A DNA stretch of 64,000 bases from Eublepharis macularius (GCF_028583425.1 NC_072798.1:9054501-9118500), one strand, 5' to 3'; positions 31,701 to 42,846 are shown, numbered from the stretch's first letter. Translations and numbers: made by a program. The notes: a model not told the origin generated them from the letters alone.

Positions 31701-32530
31701 CTGTGGAAAGTCAGCAAGGGGAGAGGCGCTCGTTTTAGTGGGATGGTGTTCCAATCTGTGGGGCGCTCCAGTTTGTCTTCTGGAGCAAGAAAAGGGTCAC
31801 CGACAATAAGATCTTTCGGGAAGCCACATTCTTTGCCTGGCACTGCAGTTGATGACTTCGGAGCATCAGAGCACATGTGCTCTGTGGCACCTTCAAATTA
31901 AAAATTGAAAGCCAGGTGTTGCTGTCTGCGAATTGCATGATGCGTAGTTACTAGGATTTATACAGAGAACCATGTATTGTTTGTCACCTATGTGCTATGT
32001 CAGACTGTGTTGAGGCTAAGAATCACACCAGACACTTGCTTGGGTTAGAAATGGCCACAACTTTATTGATTACAGCTGGATGAAGCACTGGCCTGGCATC
32101 TGGGCACGGATCCCCGTTGGCATTGTAGGCCTGGCTGCCGACCAATGCAACACCTGCCAGCCTCCCGCTGGCACCTTGGCACACGTTGTTCTGTCGCTAG
32201 TCCTGCCTGGCGAACCTTGCTTCCAGATCCATCGGGGTGAGCAATCCCAAAGGCCCACTCACCCTGTTGGGATCCAGCCCAATGCCTCAAAACCGCCAAC
32301 CCATAAAGTTGTGACAGTACCCCCCAACAGTCCTTAATCAGCGGAGGGTGGGTGACAAGCTGCTCCTGCGGATGCTCGGGTGTAAATGGCGCTGACCCTG
32401 CGGCTGGGCCAGCGCAGGATGGACGCTCCTCCTCCTCCAACTAATCCCACCTCCACTTTGTCTTGCACCCAGTGCCAACCCAGCTTGCCGGCAAGTCATC
32501 AGCTTCCTTTTCTCATAGTAACTTCACCCA
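31701..32530. other. SFMBT2 intron with a 125-codon minus-strand frame ending at AATAAA
   Basis: A minus-strand frame 32440-32063 ends in TAA that overlaps an AATAAA (32062-32067 on plus as TTTATT). This would fit the 3' end of an inserted gene copy or retroelement, but the product is not recognised and codon content looks GC-driven. Confidence 0.3.
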
Positions 32531-32945
32531 CACATCTGGCTATTATATTCAATGTTGTTCTGGTGTAAAGTATCTCCTATCCCCGGATGTGTGAAGACTC
32601 CATCAAAAGTTGCAATCAAATGGCCATTTTAATTTTAGTATAACTATTATTGGTTTTATTTACTCCTGGATGTGTGTGGCTTATCACAATAATACATTGA
32701 CCACTGAGAAGGGCCTTTTAGGGGCCGAAACACATATGGTCCATTTGTTTTTAGGTACTCCATCAGGTGTCTATGAGATACTATTTATTTGGATGTAATT
32801 GTTATTAGTCATTGGGCAATCCATCCTTGTGTATGAAATATTACAACCGTGTACGTACTTACTATGTGATCTGATATTCAGACTTTTATCTTTTTAAATT
32901 TTTAATTGTTTTTGTGTACATCTTATAATAAATACTGGAATTCCT
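32530..32945 (+). mobile_element. Possible Penelope-like 3' region
   Basis: GAAGGGCCTTTTAGGGGCCGAAAC resembles the GAAACG strings at Penelope-like 3' ends, within AT-rich sequence that ends AATAAATACTGG. Assignment uncertain. A similar string is at 57890-57920. Confidence 0.35.
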
Positions 32946-33663
32946 GAGTCCATTTTCCTCCTCTATAGCTCCCCCCCCCCTTGACTGCCTTGTCTGGCCA
33001 CATGACCCGTACTAATCTTTACACTCATGTCAGAGAAACGTGCTTTGAGAAGAGAGTAGTTTCCTTTCCAGGATGAAAAATGAAGAGGTGGTATCAGTAG
33101 CTCTTATTTTCTTCAAGCTGCTTGAGCTTCATGTCTACCTCACGTGGGAGTCCATTATCACCTTAGCCATGTTCTCTTTGCAATAACATTCTTTCACAAT
33201 CTCACACACAGTTAAACATTGGGGAGGAAAGGGGGGGGATCTCACCTTTTTGACTTCTCTGAGGAAGGAGATCTAATTGGGTTTAACATCTCCACTGGAA
33301 TTCCATTCAGGGGAACAGTTTGGTTAAACTTGATACCAACAGGGTAGAGAGAAACCGGAAAGATTTCCAAAAGGGATTTGGGGGATGGGGGGTGGTAAGC
33401 ATTTGCATGTGCTCAGCACATCAAAGCTCATGAGATCCCGAGGTGCACCCCCCCTCCACCTCAGCCAATGTTCACAGAAGAGAGAAAGCACAGCCAGGCT
33501 ATTTCATTTGCTATTGGAGCGAACTTTGTACCGACTGTTCGGGGGATAGTCTTGTGAATTTTCAGTTTCGTGCTAAAGTGCTGAGCTAGGAGCAGGAGAC
33601 AGGCTCATGACAGGCTGTGGAAGGGTTACCCTGTAAAATGCTCAGCGGTTTGAGGAATATAGG
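32946..33663. other. SFMBT2 intron, nothing recognised
   Basis: C-run and G-runs near 32970 and 33230; no element recognised. Confidence 0.4.
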
Positions 33664-33996
33664 TATGTTAGCCAGGAAGCTGAGTTTTATAAGAGATCGG
33701 AAGGCTTTGTCAATTTCCCCTCTCTACAGAGCCAGCAAAGATCGCTCCCCAGAGGGCTTGTTTATTTCCTTTTTGCCTCCCAAAGGCTCTGTCAGTTTCA
33801 CCTCCCCTTCTAGGAGGCGAAGAGGAAATAAACAAACAAAAACCCTCTGAGGAGTGATCTTTGCTGGCTCTATAAAGAGGGGAAATTGACAAGAGCCTTC
33901 CCATCTCTTTTAAAACTTAGCTTCCCAGCTAACATTGCGACTCCCTTCACGTGAGCGTCCTCGTGTAATTCGTCTCTTGTAGTTTAGCTCTCAATA
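33664..33996. mobile_element. Fold-back element (AGAGCTAAACTACA type), left end lost
   Basis: The arm starting ATGTTAGCCAGGAAGCTGAG pairs with CTTAGCTTCCCAGCTAACAT; inner arms CTCTACAGAGCCAGCAAAGA and TCTTTGCTGGCTCTATAAAG also pair. The right end TTGTAGTTTAGCTCTC is kept; the matching left tip is missing. Confidence 0.7.
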
Positions 33997-34242
33997 TGAG
34001 CATTGGGAGTCTGCACTGGTTCATTGTATAGGTGCGACTGTTGGGAAGAGAACTTTTAATACTTTCTTCCCTGCTTCTCTCTTCCCCCAGTCAAGGGTCT
34101 CTCTCCATTCTCTGGGCCCGTAATCTCCTTATGGGAGCCAGCACCCCAACCTCACTGCTGTCCCCCCCACCTTGTTTACTTCTAGCCCAGTTAGAGGGAA
34201 GTCCACTGTATGGAAGTAAGCTCCATGACCAATGAATCTCAC

Positions 34243-34382
34243 CTCTTTAAGAACAAGTACACACTTGCCAGGCCCAACAGATTGAGGTAGCTCTGCTAAT
34301 CTTCCTTTGTTCAAATGGGGTCCTGAGAAGCAACGGTGGTTGATGAATAGGGCAGGACAACTGTATCGCCCGTTGACGAGAC
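34243..34382 (-). CDS. SFMBT2: SFMBT2 exon: SLED domain start
   Basis: The acceptor TCTACTCTACAG precedes 34382 and the donor GAG/GTGAGA follows 34243. Two bases complete Gly, then 46 residues: [40 protein letters not shown] and [20 protein letters not shown] is a hallmark of the SLED domain. It joins in phase 0 to [11 protein letters not shown]. Confidence 0.98.
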
Positions 34383-35048
34383 CTGTAGAGTAGAAGACAA
34401 GGGTGCCTGCACTGGCTCATGTTGCATATATCGTAATTGAGTATTTCTCTTCCTTCCCTTTCCCAAAGAGTAAAGCAACTTTCCCACACTCTTGAAGCAA
34501 AGGGGAAAGAACCCGGATGCATTTAAGGATAATATTGAAGATTACTTAAATGTGGATCAATTACTCTACAGTTCAATTTTGAGCTCTGAGACAAAATTGG
34601 AACGTGCTAAAGGCATCTTTGACGGCATGCAATTTAAAGAAGGTTTCGTAAGTGCAGCAATCAGGGAAAGAGTTAACAATTGCCTGGAATGGAATTGATT
34701 GACAAGCGGCTCCCTCCTCTCTGATTGGCCAGTGAGAACCAGCCTTCAGCATGACAATTCCTCCTGTCTCTTCCGGGGTGTGGGTTTTCTTTTTGAATCC
34801 CACTACTACCACCAATTATAACAGATTCCCGCTTCATTCCTCCTCTATGAGGCAAACTTGAATTTTGGCGGGAAAATCTGCCTCCTAGTGGGCGAGTGAA
34901 GGGGCGGTCCGTCACAGCATCTAATACAATCATGTTGACAGGGGAAAAAACCTGACTTTTTGGTTCATCAAACAACTTGTTTAGCATTCCATGCAAGAAA
35001 TCTACAGGAGCTTCCTCGCACTCTCCAAAAGCCCCACCAAAAACTCAC
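34383..35048. other. Short SFMBT2 intron with an unrecognised 68-codon frame
   Basis: A plus-strand ATG frame at 34492-34698 reads like ordinary protein but matches nothing I know and is antisense to SFMBT2. No repeat family recognised. Confidence 0.35.
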
Positions 35049-35119
35049 CCATTGCATCGGGCTGAGGGATTATACAAGGGTCATGAAGCATATTCTCCAC
35101 AGGCACTGCAGACGGTAGC
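35049..35119 (-). CDS. SFMBT2: SFMBT2 small exon: linker between MBT4 and SLED
   Basis: This 71-base exon was found from phase: the exon at 37614 ends two bases into a codon and the one at 34382 needs one base before it. The acceptor TTATCAAATAG and donor ATGG/GTGAGT fit, and it reads (Q)LPSAVPVENMLHDPCIIPQP then DAM(G). The LP..VPV...HD motif order fits the SFMBT2 linker. Fast-evolving, as expected for a linker. Confidence 0.85.
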
Positions 35120-35522
35120 CTATTTGATAACAGAACAGTGCATTTCCGTTATACGCCATTTAGGGGAAGGACCAGTAACACTTCACACCAGACAAAACTT
35201 TCTATGTGTTTATTACATTTAAATCCTTGCCTGCTTTTTAGAAGCATGGGGCAGCACATAAGGGGTCACTCCTCCCCATTTTACCCTGGCAGCCACCCAG
35301 TGGAATGTGTCAAGGTTGACAGAGAAAGGGGTTGGCTCAGGACATCCAGCAAGCTTTGGGGCTGAGTGCAAATTCGAACCCAAGAGCAAGTCTAACATTC
35401 TCGACTGTACAAACTGGATCTCACTTAACATGAAAGCTGTGAGTAGCTTCTTTAAAAGGGTCTTACAATTATTCCTCCACTCATCGGTAGTAAAAGTCAA
35501 GGGCTCCTCCGAAATCTACACA
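35120..35522. other. Intron with an unrecognised 93-codon minus frame
   Basis: The frame 35500-35219 (minus) has no recognised domain and no proper splice borders. Possibly a worn transposon remnant. Confidence 0.3.
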
Positions 35523-35950
35523 TTTCGTAGAAAAAGAGCTGGAGAAACTCATTAGCATAACTCATTAGCATATGGCACTCCTCTTGCCATTGCCGGAAGT
35601 GCGTCATTAGTATAACTGATTTGCATATGCCACACCCCCTGACATTACCTATTCTGGCTGTTTTGGACCCAATCCTGGCCATTCAGGGCCAAAATCGGGC
35701 CCAAAATGGCAAAAAGGGGCTGAAAACAGCTGAAAAGGGGCCCAAAATGGTCAGGATCGAGCCACCGATGAGTGGGAGAGTGATGCACCACCTGTCAGAG
35801 GCCCAATCCGGGCTGTTTTGGCCCCAATCCAGGCCGAAACAGGCCCAAAATGGCCAAGAGTCAGGTGGGCAGGGCCACCTGACATGTGACCTCTTTGAGG
35901 AACTGCCGGAACTGTGTTCCTGTGCGTTCCCCCTCGAAATGAACCCTGAA
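35523..35950. mobile_element. ~415-bp dispersed repeat, copy 2
   Basis: Same orientation and layout as 16510-16925: GTAGAAAAAGAGCTGGAG at the left, CCAAAATGG blocks in the middle, CCCTCGAAATGAACCCTGA at the right. Confidence 0.7.
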
Positions 35951-35954
35951 CCTA

Positions 35955-36125
35955 ACAACAACAGCGCTTATATACCACTCTTCTACAGAGATTAGCGGTT
36001 CCCTCAGAGCAGTGAACAAAGTTGGTGTATAATCCCCACAATACAGCTGGGGAGCTGGGCTGAGCGGAGTGGCTTCCCCAAGGCCACCTGCTGAGTTCCA
36101 CGAAATAATGGGATTCGAACCAGCA
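35955..36125 (-). repeat. tRNA-SINE, second subfamily
   Basis: AACAACAACAGCGCTTATAT tail to GGGATTCGAACCAGCAAC B box on the minus strand; truncated at the head. Confidence 0.75.
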
Positions 36126-36280
36126 ACTGAACCTTTAGAATGGCACTTTCACAGTTCAAAGCACACATCGTACTGTAATCTTTAAAAGGGCCTTATGAGG
36201 TAGGCCAGGATTATTTTCTCCATAATGCAGATGTGGTCTTGAGGCTGAGAGATAGCATAAAAGTCTGTATGAAATTGTGC

Positions 36281-36475
36281 TGCCAACTCTGGGTTGGTAA
36301 ATTCCTGGAGATTTGAGGGGGGGATCCTGGATTTGAAGGGGGAGAGACCTCAGTGGTGTATAATGCCGTAGGGCTGACCCTCCAAAATAGCCATTTTCTC
36401 TAGGGGAACTGACCTCTGGAGATCAGTTGTAATTGCAGGAGATCTCCAGGCCCTACCTGGAGTTTGGCAACCCTA
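36281..36475. mobile_element. TTGCCAACT...TTGGCAACCCTA repeat
   Basis: Ends TGCCAACTCTGG and GTTTGGCAACCCTA are inverted. Body has CTGGAGATTTGAGGGG, ATAATGCCGTAGGG and GATCAGTTGTAATTGCAGG. Copies at 10522, 14228, 46139 and 61376. Confidence 0.75.
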
Positions 36476-37613
36476 GTATTTCAGTGTGGGAAACTCACCT
36501 TATGGGAAAGTCATCCCCAAAACTCAAGAGAGTCTTGAGGCTGTCTCAGACTGTTTATTATCTATAGATTTTGATTTTTGGGGTTGGTTGTCTATTGAGA
36601 AATGAAGCTTATTCTTCAGTTCTGGGCAAATCTAGCTAAGAAGCTCAGCTATACAGTCAAGAGTTTAAATCATGCCTCTGCGACTGGCTGACACAAGCAT
36701 TTCTCCATCTATCACAGCCACCTCTCATCCGCAATACAGAGATATTAACTTGGCCTACTTGACAGGGCTGATGTAAAGATTACAAAGTAAGCACTTTGAG
36801 TATTCAAAAGCCTCACACAAATGTCAAGCATTGTTACTATTAAGCCATTTCTTTAAACCTAACCCATCTCTCGGGACTGTGGCTAGAGGATATCTTCTTT
36901 TTTAAAAAAACTTTATTTATTTTATAACAAACTACCACAATTACTACAAAAATAACCACCTGTATTTACATTGATACGATCGTTCTTAGCAACGACTTAC
37001 ATTATTTAGCAGAACAATTTAAAAACTGTAGAATAAAAGTATTATACAATTATACTGGTCAATACTCAGATTTAACTCTTGAGACAGAAATCATAGCATG
37101 TTTTCCAGTTCTTTTTTTGTTAAACACTAGCTTCTTTATTTTTTCTTCTCTTAGCCAGACAATCTCAATTAGTTTAGATGATTTTGCTATTTATCATATT
37201 TTTTCCAGCTGGGCTTTCGATTTAAATGTTTAGTACACTTCTAGCTTTTTGCAGTCAGCATTTTAGCTGCAATGAACCTTTCTCTCAGAACTGCTCCCAG
37301 AGGATCCTTGTAATCTATGTTGACCTGTTTGGCACAGATAGGAATTATTCTCCATTCCCGAAACAAGTCAGTCTAACATTTTGATACAGTCCCTTAATTC
37401 TACAGAGGTAAACATGAAGCTGTTGAGTCAGGCAATGTGCATTCCAGCCACGCACACACATTATTTTAAGGAGGTATCCGTGCACATGCTAAATGGTACG
37501 CTTCTGAACACCAAATTGTTCAGCTTAGTAGCTTTATGCCATCCTAGAGAGCAAATCTTATTTATTTACATATTACAGCAGCATTGTTAGTTACATTTTA
37601 AGTGCCTACTTAC
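36476..37613. other. SFMBT2 intron, AT-rich, old LINE-like pieces
   Basis: AT-rich. The minus strand near 37240-37340 has short frames (FREWRIIPIC) that may be worn LINE sequence. No confident call. Confidence 0.35.
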
Positions 37614-37656
37614 TGCTTTTCTGGTTGCACCACTGCAATCTTTCTCGTCCTTTGTA
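37614..37656 (-). CDS. SFMBT2: SFMBT2 43-base exon: basic linker after MBT4
   Basis: The acceptor CTCATTTTTGCAG precedes 37656 and the donor AAGCA/GTAAGT follows 37614. Two bases finish a Leu codon; 13 residues QRTRKIAVVQPEK follow; two bases open the next Gln codon. RKIAVVQPEK is a conserved SFMBT block, which supports so small an exon. Confidence 0.95.
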
Positions 37657-37977
37657 CTGCAAAAATGAGAGGAAGGGAGTTTTGCAATATAGGTTTGCAA
37701 AGGTCTTACATATTCAGCTCTCTGTGTTAGGATGGGAACTACAAGCTAGATTAGACCTCCTCACGTTTTCATAAGAACACCACGAGTGCCTTATTGCGTC
37801 TGCCTGAAGATGCACCTAGTACAGCATTTTCTCTCCAACCAAAGCAAGCTAAAAACCTCTGAGAAGTTCCCTAGACTGGTGTGGTGTGGATAGCCTTTCT
37901 TAGGCTGGCCCCAAGATTCTTTTTTTTTTAACTTTATTAGATTCAACATTGACTATTTATAAAAAGTACAGAAGGTG
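37657..37977. other. SFMBT2 intron, nothing recognised
   Basis: A CAAGATTCT string with a T-run at 37915-37925 is echoed at 38698, flanking the next segment; no gene or element named. Confidence 0.35.
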
Positions 37978-37990
37978 ATCTACATATTGT

Positions 37991-38264
37991 TGGTTGTTGT
38001 GGATTTTCCTGGCTGTATCGCCATGGTCTTGGCACTGTAGTTCCTGACGTTTCGCCAGCAGCTGTGACTGGCATCTTCAGAGGTGTACGAAGACAGAGAT
38101 CTCTCAGTGTCAAACTCTGTCTTTCGGTGCTACACCTCTGAAGATGCCAGTCATAGCTGCCGGCGAAACGTCAGGAACCACAATACCAAGACCACGGCGA
38201 TACAGCCCAGAAAATCCACAACAACCATCGTTCTCTGGCCGTGAAAGCTTTTGACAATATATCA
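37991..38264. mobile_element. Inverted-repeat Penelope-like element, 274 bp
   Basis: Arms GGTTGTTGTGGATTTTCC and its reverse complement, with ACGTTTCGCCAGCAGCTGTG inside. The target duplication ATCTACATATTGT (37978-37990 and 38265-38277) is exact. Between the arms lies CTCTCAGTGTCAAACTCTG. Confidence 0.85.
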
Positions 38265-38277
38265 ATCTACATATTGT

Positions 38278-38934
38278 AACTAAAACAAAATACAACATTA
38301 GTAAATACGATCACAATGAATAATAGGAGGGAAAATACAGAATGAATCCGTTATAAGCTTTCTCAAGGTAATTAAACAACACAACTTATGTCTACATGTT
38401 ACATAAACTATCATAATTCTAAAATTTTACAAAAGCATAACATAAGTTGCCACGTGTTTAGGCAGTAGCAAATTACTGTTAGAAATATAATCAAGAAAAG
38501 GATACTATTTTGTTGTGAAGTTTGGTTTTTTTGGAAAGTGTTCTGATCGGTAGATTTTATCATGAATTTTTTCCTGGAGATAAAAATCCCAGATTCTAGT
38601 CATCCAATTATCAATTGTTGGTATTTTCAACGAGTTCCAGTTTTTAGCGAGTAATGATTTAGTCACTACTAAGAAAGAGCATCATTAACTCAGGCTGGCC
38701 CCAAGATTCTGGTAGCCAGAACACTGCTGCCGAACACGGAGATTCCATGTCACCATCGAAGTTGTTCATATTAGATATTTCTCTCTGCCGGGGAATTTCT
38801 GGGTCTGCCAGGCTTTTGTTATACATGTTAGAGGTGGTAACGAAATGACAGAACGCCAAGTTGGTAGAATAGACTGCTCTGCTTCAAAGGACTGCAGGTG
38901 AAGGGTCATATTTTTCAAAGTTTATTTGTAGACT
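38278..38934. other. SFMBT2 intron, nothing recognised
   Basis: AT-rich to 38650, then mixed. Sequence around 38690-38710 repeats that at 37905-37920 (GGCTGGCCCCAAGATTCT), so 37921-38690 may itself be an older insertion with that duplication. Confidence 0.4.
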
Positions 38935-39335
38935 TCATTTATACTCAGACTTTCTCCCAAGTGGGGGCCCATAACTGGCTTACAGGGTTTGATTCCCCAC
39001 TCCTCTGTTTGAAGCCAGCTGGGTGACCTTCGGTCAGTCCCACTTTCTCGGAGCTCTCTCAGCCCCGCCCACCTCACAGGGTGATTGTTGCGAGAATAAT
39101 AATAATATACTTTGAAAACTGCTCTGAGTGGGTATTAAGTTGTCCTGAATGCTGTTGTTGTTGTTGTTGTTGTTGTTGTTATCTCATTCCTCTTTCCTCC
39201 ATTTTATTCTCACAACAACCTTGTGAAGTAGGCTAGGCTGGGAGTGTGGCCTGAAATCACCCACAGCGGGGATTCAAACCTGGATTTCCTAGATCCTAGT
39301 CTGATACTGTAAACACTACACTGTACTAGATCTCA
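38935..39335 (-). repeat. tRNA-SINE with a second SINE inserted
   Basis: TTTATACTCAGACTTTCTCCC (left) and TTTTATTCTCACAACAACC to GGGATTCAAACCTGGATTTCC (right) belong to one minus-strand SINE. The plus-strand SINE at 38987-39182 interrupts it. Confidence 0.75.
38987..39182 (+). repeat. tRNA-SINE (GTT family), 5' truncated, plus strand
   Basis: Starts inside the B box (GGTTTGATTCCCCACTCCTC), runs through CACCTCACAGGGTGATTGTTG and ends in (GTT)9-10. This confirms GTT as the 3' tail of the family. Confidence 0.85.
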
Positions 39336-39429
39336 TCACAAATGGATACGAGTCTGCAAGTGGGATAAAGTCACCCATCAGCTTTCCAAGCCAGACCTGG
39401 GATTCGAACCTCTTTCAGATCTTAGTCCC

Positions 39430-39905
39430 CTGTACGAGGATCCAGAGTTAGCCATGTTAGTCTGTACTAGCAAAATAGTAAAGAGTCCAGTAGCACCTTT
39501 AAGACTAACCAACTTTATTGTAGCATAAGCTTTCGAGAACCACAGTTCTCTTCGTCAGAGGCATTGTCAAATGATGCATTTGATGAAGAGAGCTGTGGTT
39601 CTCGAAAGCTTATGCTACAATAAAGTTGCATCTGACGAAGAGAGCTGAGGTTCTCGAAAGCTTATGCTACAATAAAGTTGCATCTGAAAGCTTATGCTAC
39701 AATAAAGTTGCTTCTGACGAAGAGAGCTGTGGCTCTCAAAAGCTTATACTACAATAAAGTTGCATCTGACGAAGAGAGCTGTGGTTCTCAAAAGCTTATG
39801 CTATAATAAAGTTGCATCTTTTGAAGAGAGCTGTGGCTCTCGAAAGCTTATGCTACAATAAAGTTGGTTAGTCTTAAAGGTGCTACTGGACTCTTTACTA
39901 TAAGA
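39430..39905. mobile_element. Repeat with internal tandem array of ~60-bp units
   Basis: Outer arms AGAGTCCAGTAGCACCTTTA and its reverse complement TAAAGGTGCTACTGGACTCT bound it. Between them the unit GCTTATGCTACAATAAAGTT plus GACGAAGAGAGCTGTGG is repeated about five times (39600-39870), with some units shortened. Single-unit copies are at 56526 and 57644. Retroelement end type, probably Penelope-like. Confidence 0.75.
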
Positions 39906-41003
39906 GGAAACACTTGAACAGACTAGGGCAGAACCTTGAAGGGCCATCACCACCAGTATTGCCCAGCCCACCAGTTTTTGATGGAGGTTGCCAGTCTCCC
40001 AGCACGAACAGAAGATCCTCCACCCCTAGCCACCGTTGTCACCACTCACCTGGCTGGTGGGGGGAGGGGGGAAGGTGCAGGGAACTGGGAGGCTTATGGC
40101 TGAAATGGGTGTACACACTCCCGAGTTGCCAACCAATGGCATAATTTCTGGAACAACGAGGAAACATCAGGTTGTGCTGGAAGCTGATCCTCTAAAAGCT
40201 GGCCCCAAACACTAAGTTTTGAGCCAATTCTTAGAGAATTTTTAAAAGAGAATTGGCCCCTGGTGCAACCTGTTGCTTCCATATTGCACTGTAAATTATA
40301 TCATCAGCTGATAATGCGGGGTAAGTACCCACCACCACCACACCACCGCACAACAACACGTTGGTCTGGCCCCTGGGGACCGGGCAACCCTTTCCGCTTA
40401 CTGCACTCATTGGGACATTAAACCCTAACTTGCTATTTCTCCAGAGCTGTGAGCAAATGCACGTAAACCATCATGCTGCTCTGCCAGGAAAAACATAGTG
40501 CCTTATGACCCCCACGTTTGCACATCTTGCTTTTATGCAACCTATACTTAATAAACCAAATTAGTTACATACAATACAATTCATTTTCGCATTGAGAAAA
40601 AACATATCGGGTGATTACATTTTGAAAGCCTGGCTGTCCCCTGGTGTATTTTCCACGGCCTTAATAGCTCCCAGGCTCCACAGCGAGCATTCAGCCGCAG
40701 CCTCCAAAATTAGGCATGGCTCCCTGATTTTAAAATCAAGCATGTTTTGCTCTTTTAAAAAGGAGAAGCAGGTTTTTAAATCTGACTTGTAAATGTTAAT
40801 GTAAACAGACAGTTGATACTCCCCCCCCTGCAATGTTTTTTGGGAGGGAGGGGGTTACATTCACCAGGCAGCCTGAAAACAACCTTGGCCAGCTGAATCA
40901 TAAAAATTAAAGAGCCCGGGAGCACAAAGATCAGCCAAGCCCCTCTCTTTGCCCCCTCCCCCTTCTCGTCCATAAAAAACAGTTATCCAGATTATTCAAA
41001 GCC
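39906..41003. other. Repeat-poor intron, possible conserved element
   Basis: No repeat recognised from 40140 to 40990 apart from a (CCA)n run at 40330. Several unique blocks (GCATTGAGAAAAAACATATC, CATTCAGCCGCAGCCTCC) could be conserved non-coding sequence. Confidence 0.3.
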
Positions 41004-41011
41004 CTCGTTAT

Positions 41012-41433
41012 CAGGGGTGGCGCCAGGGTTTCTGGCGCTCGAGGCTGCCCCTATGCACGAACGCACGCACAAAGTGCATGCACACGTGCCCCCGGACTGC
41101 ATGATGACATCAGTGCGTGTGGTCCCATTGGCCGGCGGGCAGCTGGGAAGGTGCGCAGAGTACAGTTGGGGGGGGGGGCTGGGGAGGTTCCGCGCACTGC
41201 CCTGGATGCCTGCTGTGCCTAGCCTGCGGCTGCTGCACCCGGCTGGGGGCATGTGTTGGTGGCGTCAGTGGCGGCAGGGGGCGGGAGGGCTGGCAGGCTA
41301 CAGCAGCTGCAGGCCAGGCATGCCAGGTCCGCGGCGCACGCCTCCGCCCCCCAGTGCCCCCAACGGTGCCCCCACCGGCGCCTCAGCGCTCAAGGCAGGG
41401 GCCAGCCCTGCCTCAATGGGCGTGCCGGCCCTG
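41012..41433. mobile_element. GC-rich hAT-like MITE, 7/8 TSD
   Basis: Starts CAGGGGTGGCGCCAGGG and ends CGTGCCGGCCCTG. Flanks CTCGTTAT and CTCGGTAT differ at one base. Relative of 26679-27091 by its end and GC content. Open frames of up to 217 codons cross it by composition only. Confidence 0.75.
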
Positions 41434-41441
41434 CTCGGTAT

Positions 41442-41980
41442 CTTCAAACTTTCTCCCGCAATAAGATCTGAGCTAACACTGCAGGAGAGGTGTGGGATTT
41501 TTGCACCGCTTGACGAACCTTGGAATGAAACAGACTTTCGTTTCTCGTCTAAAAGTGGGATACTGGGCAACGCTATTCCTTTTACATTCTCTCTGAATCT
41601 TGACCAGGCACCTCATTCAATTCACTGCAAGCCACCACTTCCTCTATTGAACTGGCGACCAGGGGTTTAATATCCAGACTCCCTCAGCACATGATTTCTA
41701 GACTCCCAGCCCTGCAACAAGCGTATCTGTTGGAAAATTCAACGTAAGAAAGAGATGTAAAGATCACTTGCAGAAGCGAAAAGGAAATAGGGATTTGGAA
41801 CCAGCAGCGATGAAAAGTTTGATAGAACCCCGACTCGCACGTGCCAGATAGCAACGAGGTCCTGGATCTCATCGCTTTTAGGAACCTCACAAAATCTGAC
41901 TGCCTTCCATTAGCTAAGGATTAAATGCGGGAATATCGTAGTCACAGTTACCAACATAAATTAATTCTCTCGTTACTTAC
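41442..41980. other. SFMBT2 intron, nothing recognised
   Basis: CTCTCTGAATCTTGACCAGG and flanking text matches no repeat I know. Confidence 0.4.
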
Positions 41981-42094
41981 GAACTGCTTTTCGTGGGGCC
42001 GATAACTTGTAAGCATTTGCTTCACACCAGCCGACCGGGAAAATGGCCATTGAGTCTACATCAACTATGTAATCTGAAGCAGGCACTTGTAACC
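41981..42094 (-). CDS. SFMBT2: SFMBT2 exon: end of fourth MBT repeat
   Basis: I take the acceptor TTTGTTTTTATAG before 42094; a second AG at 42086 would remove three residues but has a poor pyrimidine tract. Donor GTTC/GTAAGT follows 41981. Two bases complete Gly, then 37 residues: [20 protein letters not shown] and [17 protein letters not shown], then one base. [10 protein letters not shown] is the conserved end of an MBT repeat, which forms part of the methyl-lysine pocket region. Confidence 0.95.
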
Positions 42095-42254
42095 CTATAA
42101 AAACAAATGTATAACGCAAGTTTTAAAGCCAGGAAGGTTGCTCCAGCAAATGCAGAGCATCGTATTAAACAATACATAGAAATAAAATCTACCTTCTGCA
42201 AACACACCACTGTTCCATGTGCGCATGTAGGAAACACACACACAGCAGCACAAC

Positions 42255-42357
42255 CTCTCAGCCTAACTTACTTAACAGATTTGTTGTGAGGATAAAATAG
42301 AGGAGAGGAGACATTTTGGATCCCCTTCCCCATTTGGGAAGAAAAATGGGGTATCAA
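42255..42357 (+). repeat. tRNA-SINE 3' part, split by hAT-like MITE
   Basis: CTCAGCCTAACTTACTTAAC, GAGGATAAAATAGAGGAGAG and GGGGTATCAA are the SINE body; the tail resumes after 42675 with TGAAGTACAAAAATAAATG. Confidence 0.75.
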
Positions 42358-42675
42358 CAGGGCTTTTTTTCTGGGAAAAGAGGTGGGGGAACTCAGTGGG
42401 TTGTCAGCATAGGGGGCAACTCCTGGCGGGGGGGGGCGGGGGGAGTTTTTTAAAGTTTAAATCACCCTCAGCGAAAAGGGTCACATGGCCAGTGGCCCCG
42501 CCCCTGATCTCCAGACAGAGGGGAGTTTAGATTGCCCTCCGTGCCGCTGGAGTGGTGTGGAGGGCGATCTAAACTCCTCTGTCTGGAGATCAGGGGCGGG
42601 GCCACCGGACATGTGACCATTTTCAAGAGGTGCTAGAACTCCATTTCACCGCATTCCACCTGAAAAAAAGCCCTG
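42358..42675. mobile_element. hAT-like MITE with exact 8-bp TSD
   Basis: Ends CAGGGCTTTTTTTC and GAAAAAAAGCCCTG. GGTATCAA flanks it at 42350-42357 and 42676-42683. Inner arms GAGTTTAGATTGCCCTCC and GGAGGGCGATCTAAACTC, plus GGGGCGGGGCCAC, fold back strongly. Interior non-coding. Confidence 0.9.
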
Positions 42676-42846
42676 GGTATCAATGAAGTACAAAAATAAA
42701 TGTTGCTGATGCATTTTTTTAAAGCAACATAATTCTGCTGAAAGAAAAAAAGCAAACAGGCCGTGAAATCTAACTAATCAATGTTTCTATTGTAAATCAG
42801 TCAAATTTAAAGCAATATTCCAGTCAACTTAAACAATTCCAAAGCT

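Noticed and set aside
36500-36560. Candidate SFMBT2 linker exon
   Set aside because: It has a fair donor, but either acceptor gives an in-frame stop; the phase-correct exon is 35049-35119.
41017-41670. 217-codon plus-strand frame
   Set aside because: It crosses the GC-rich MITE at 41012-41433 and runs into unrelated sequence; antisense to SFMBT2; no domain.
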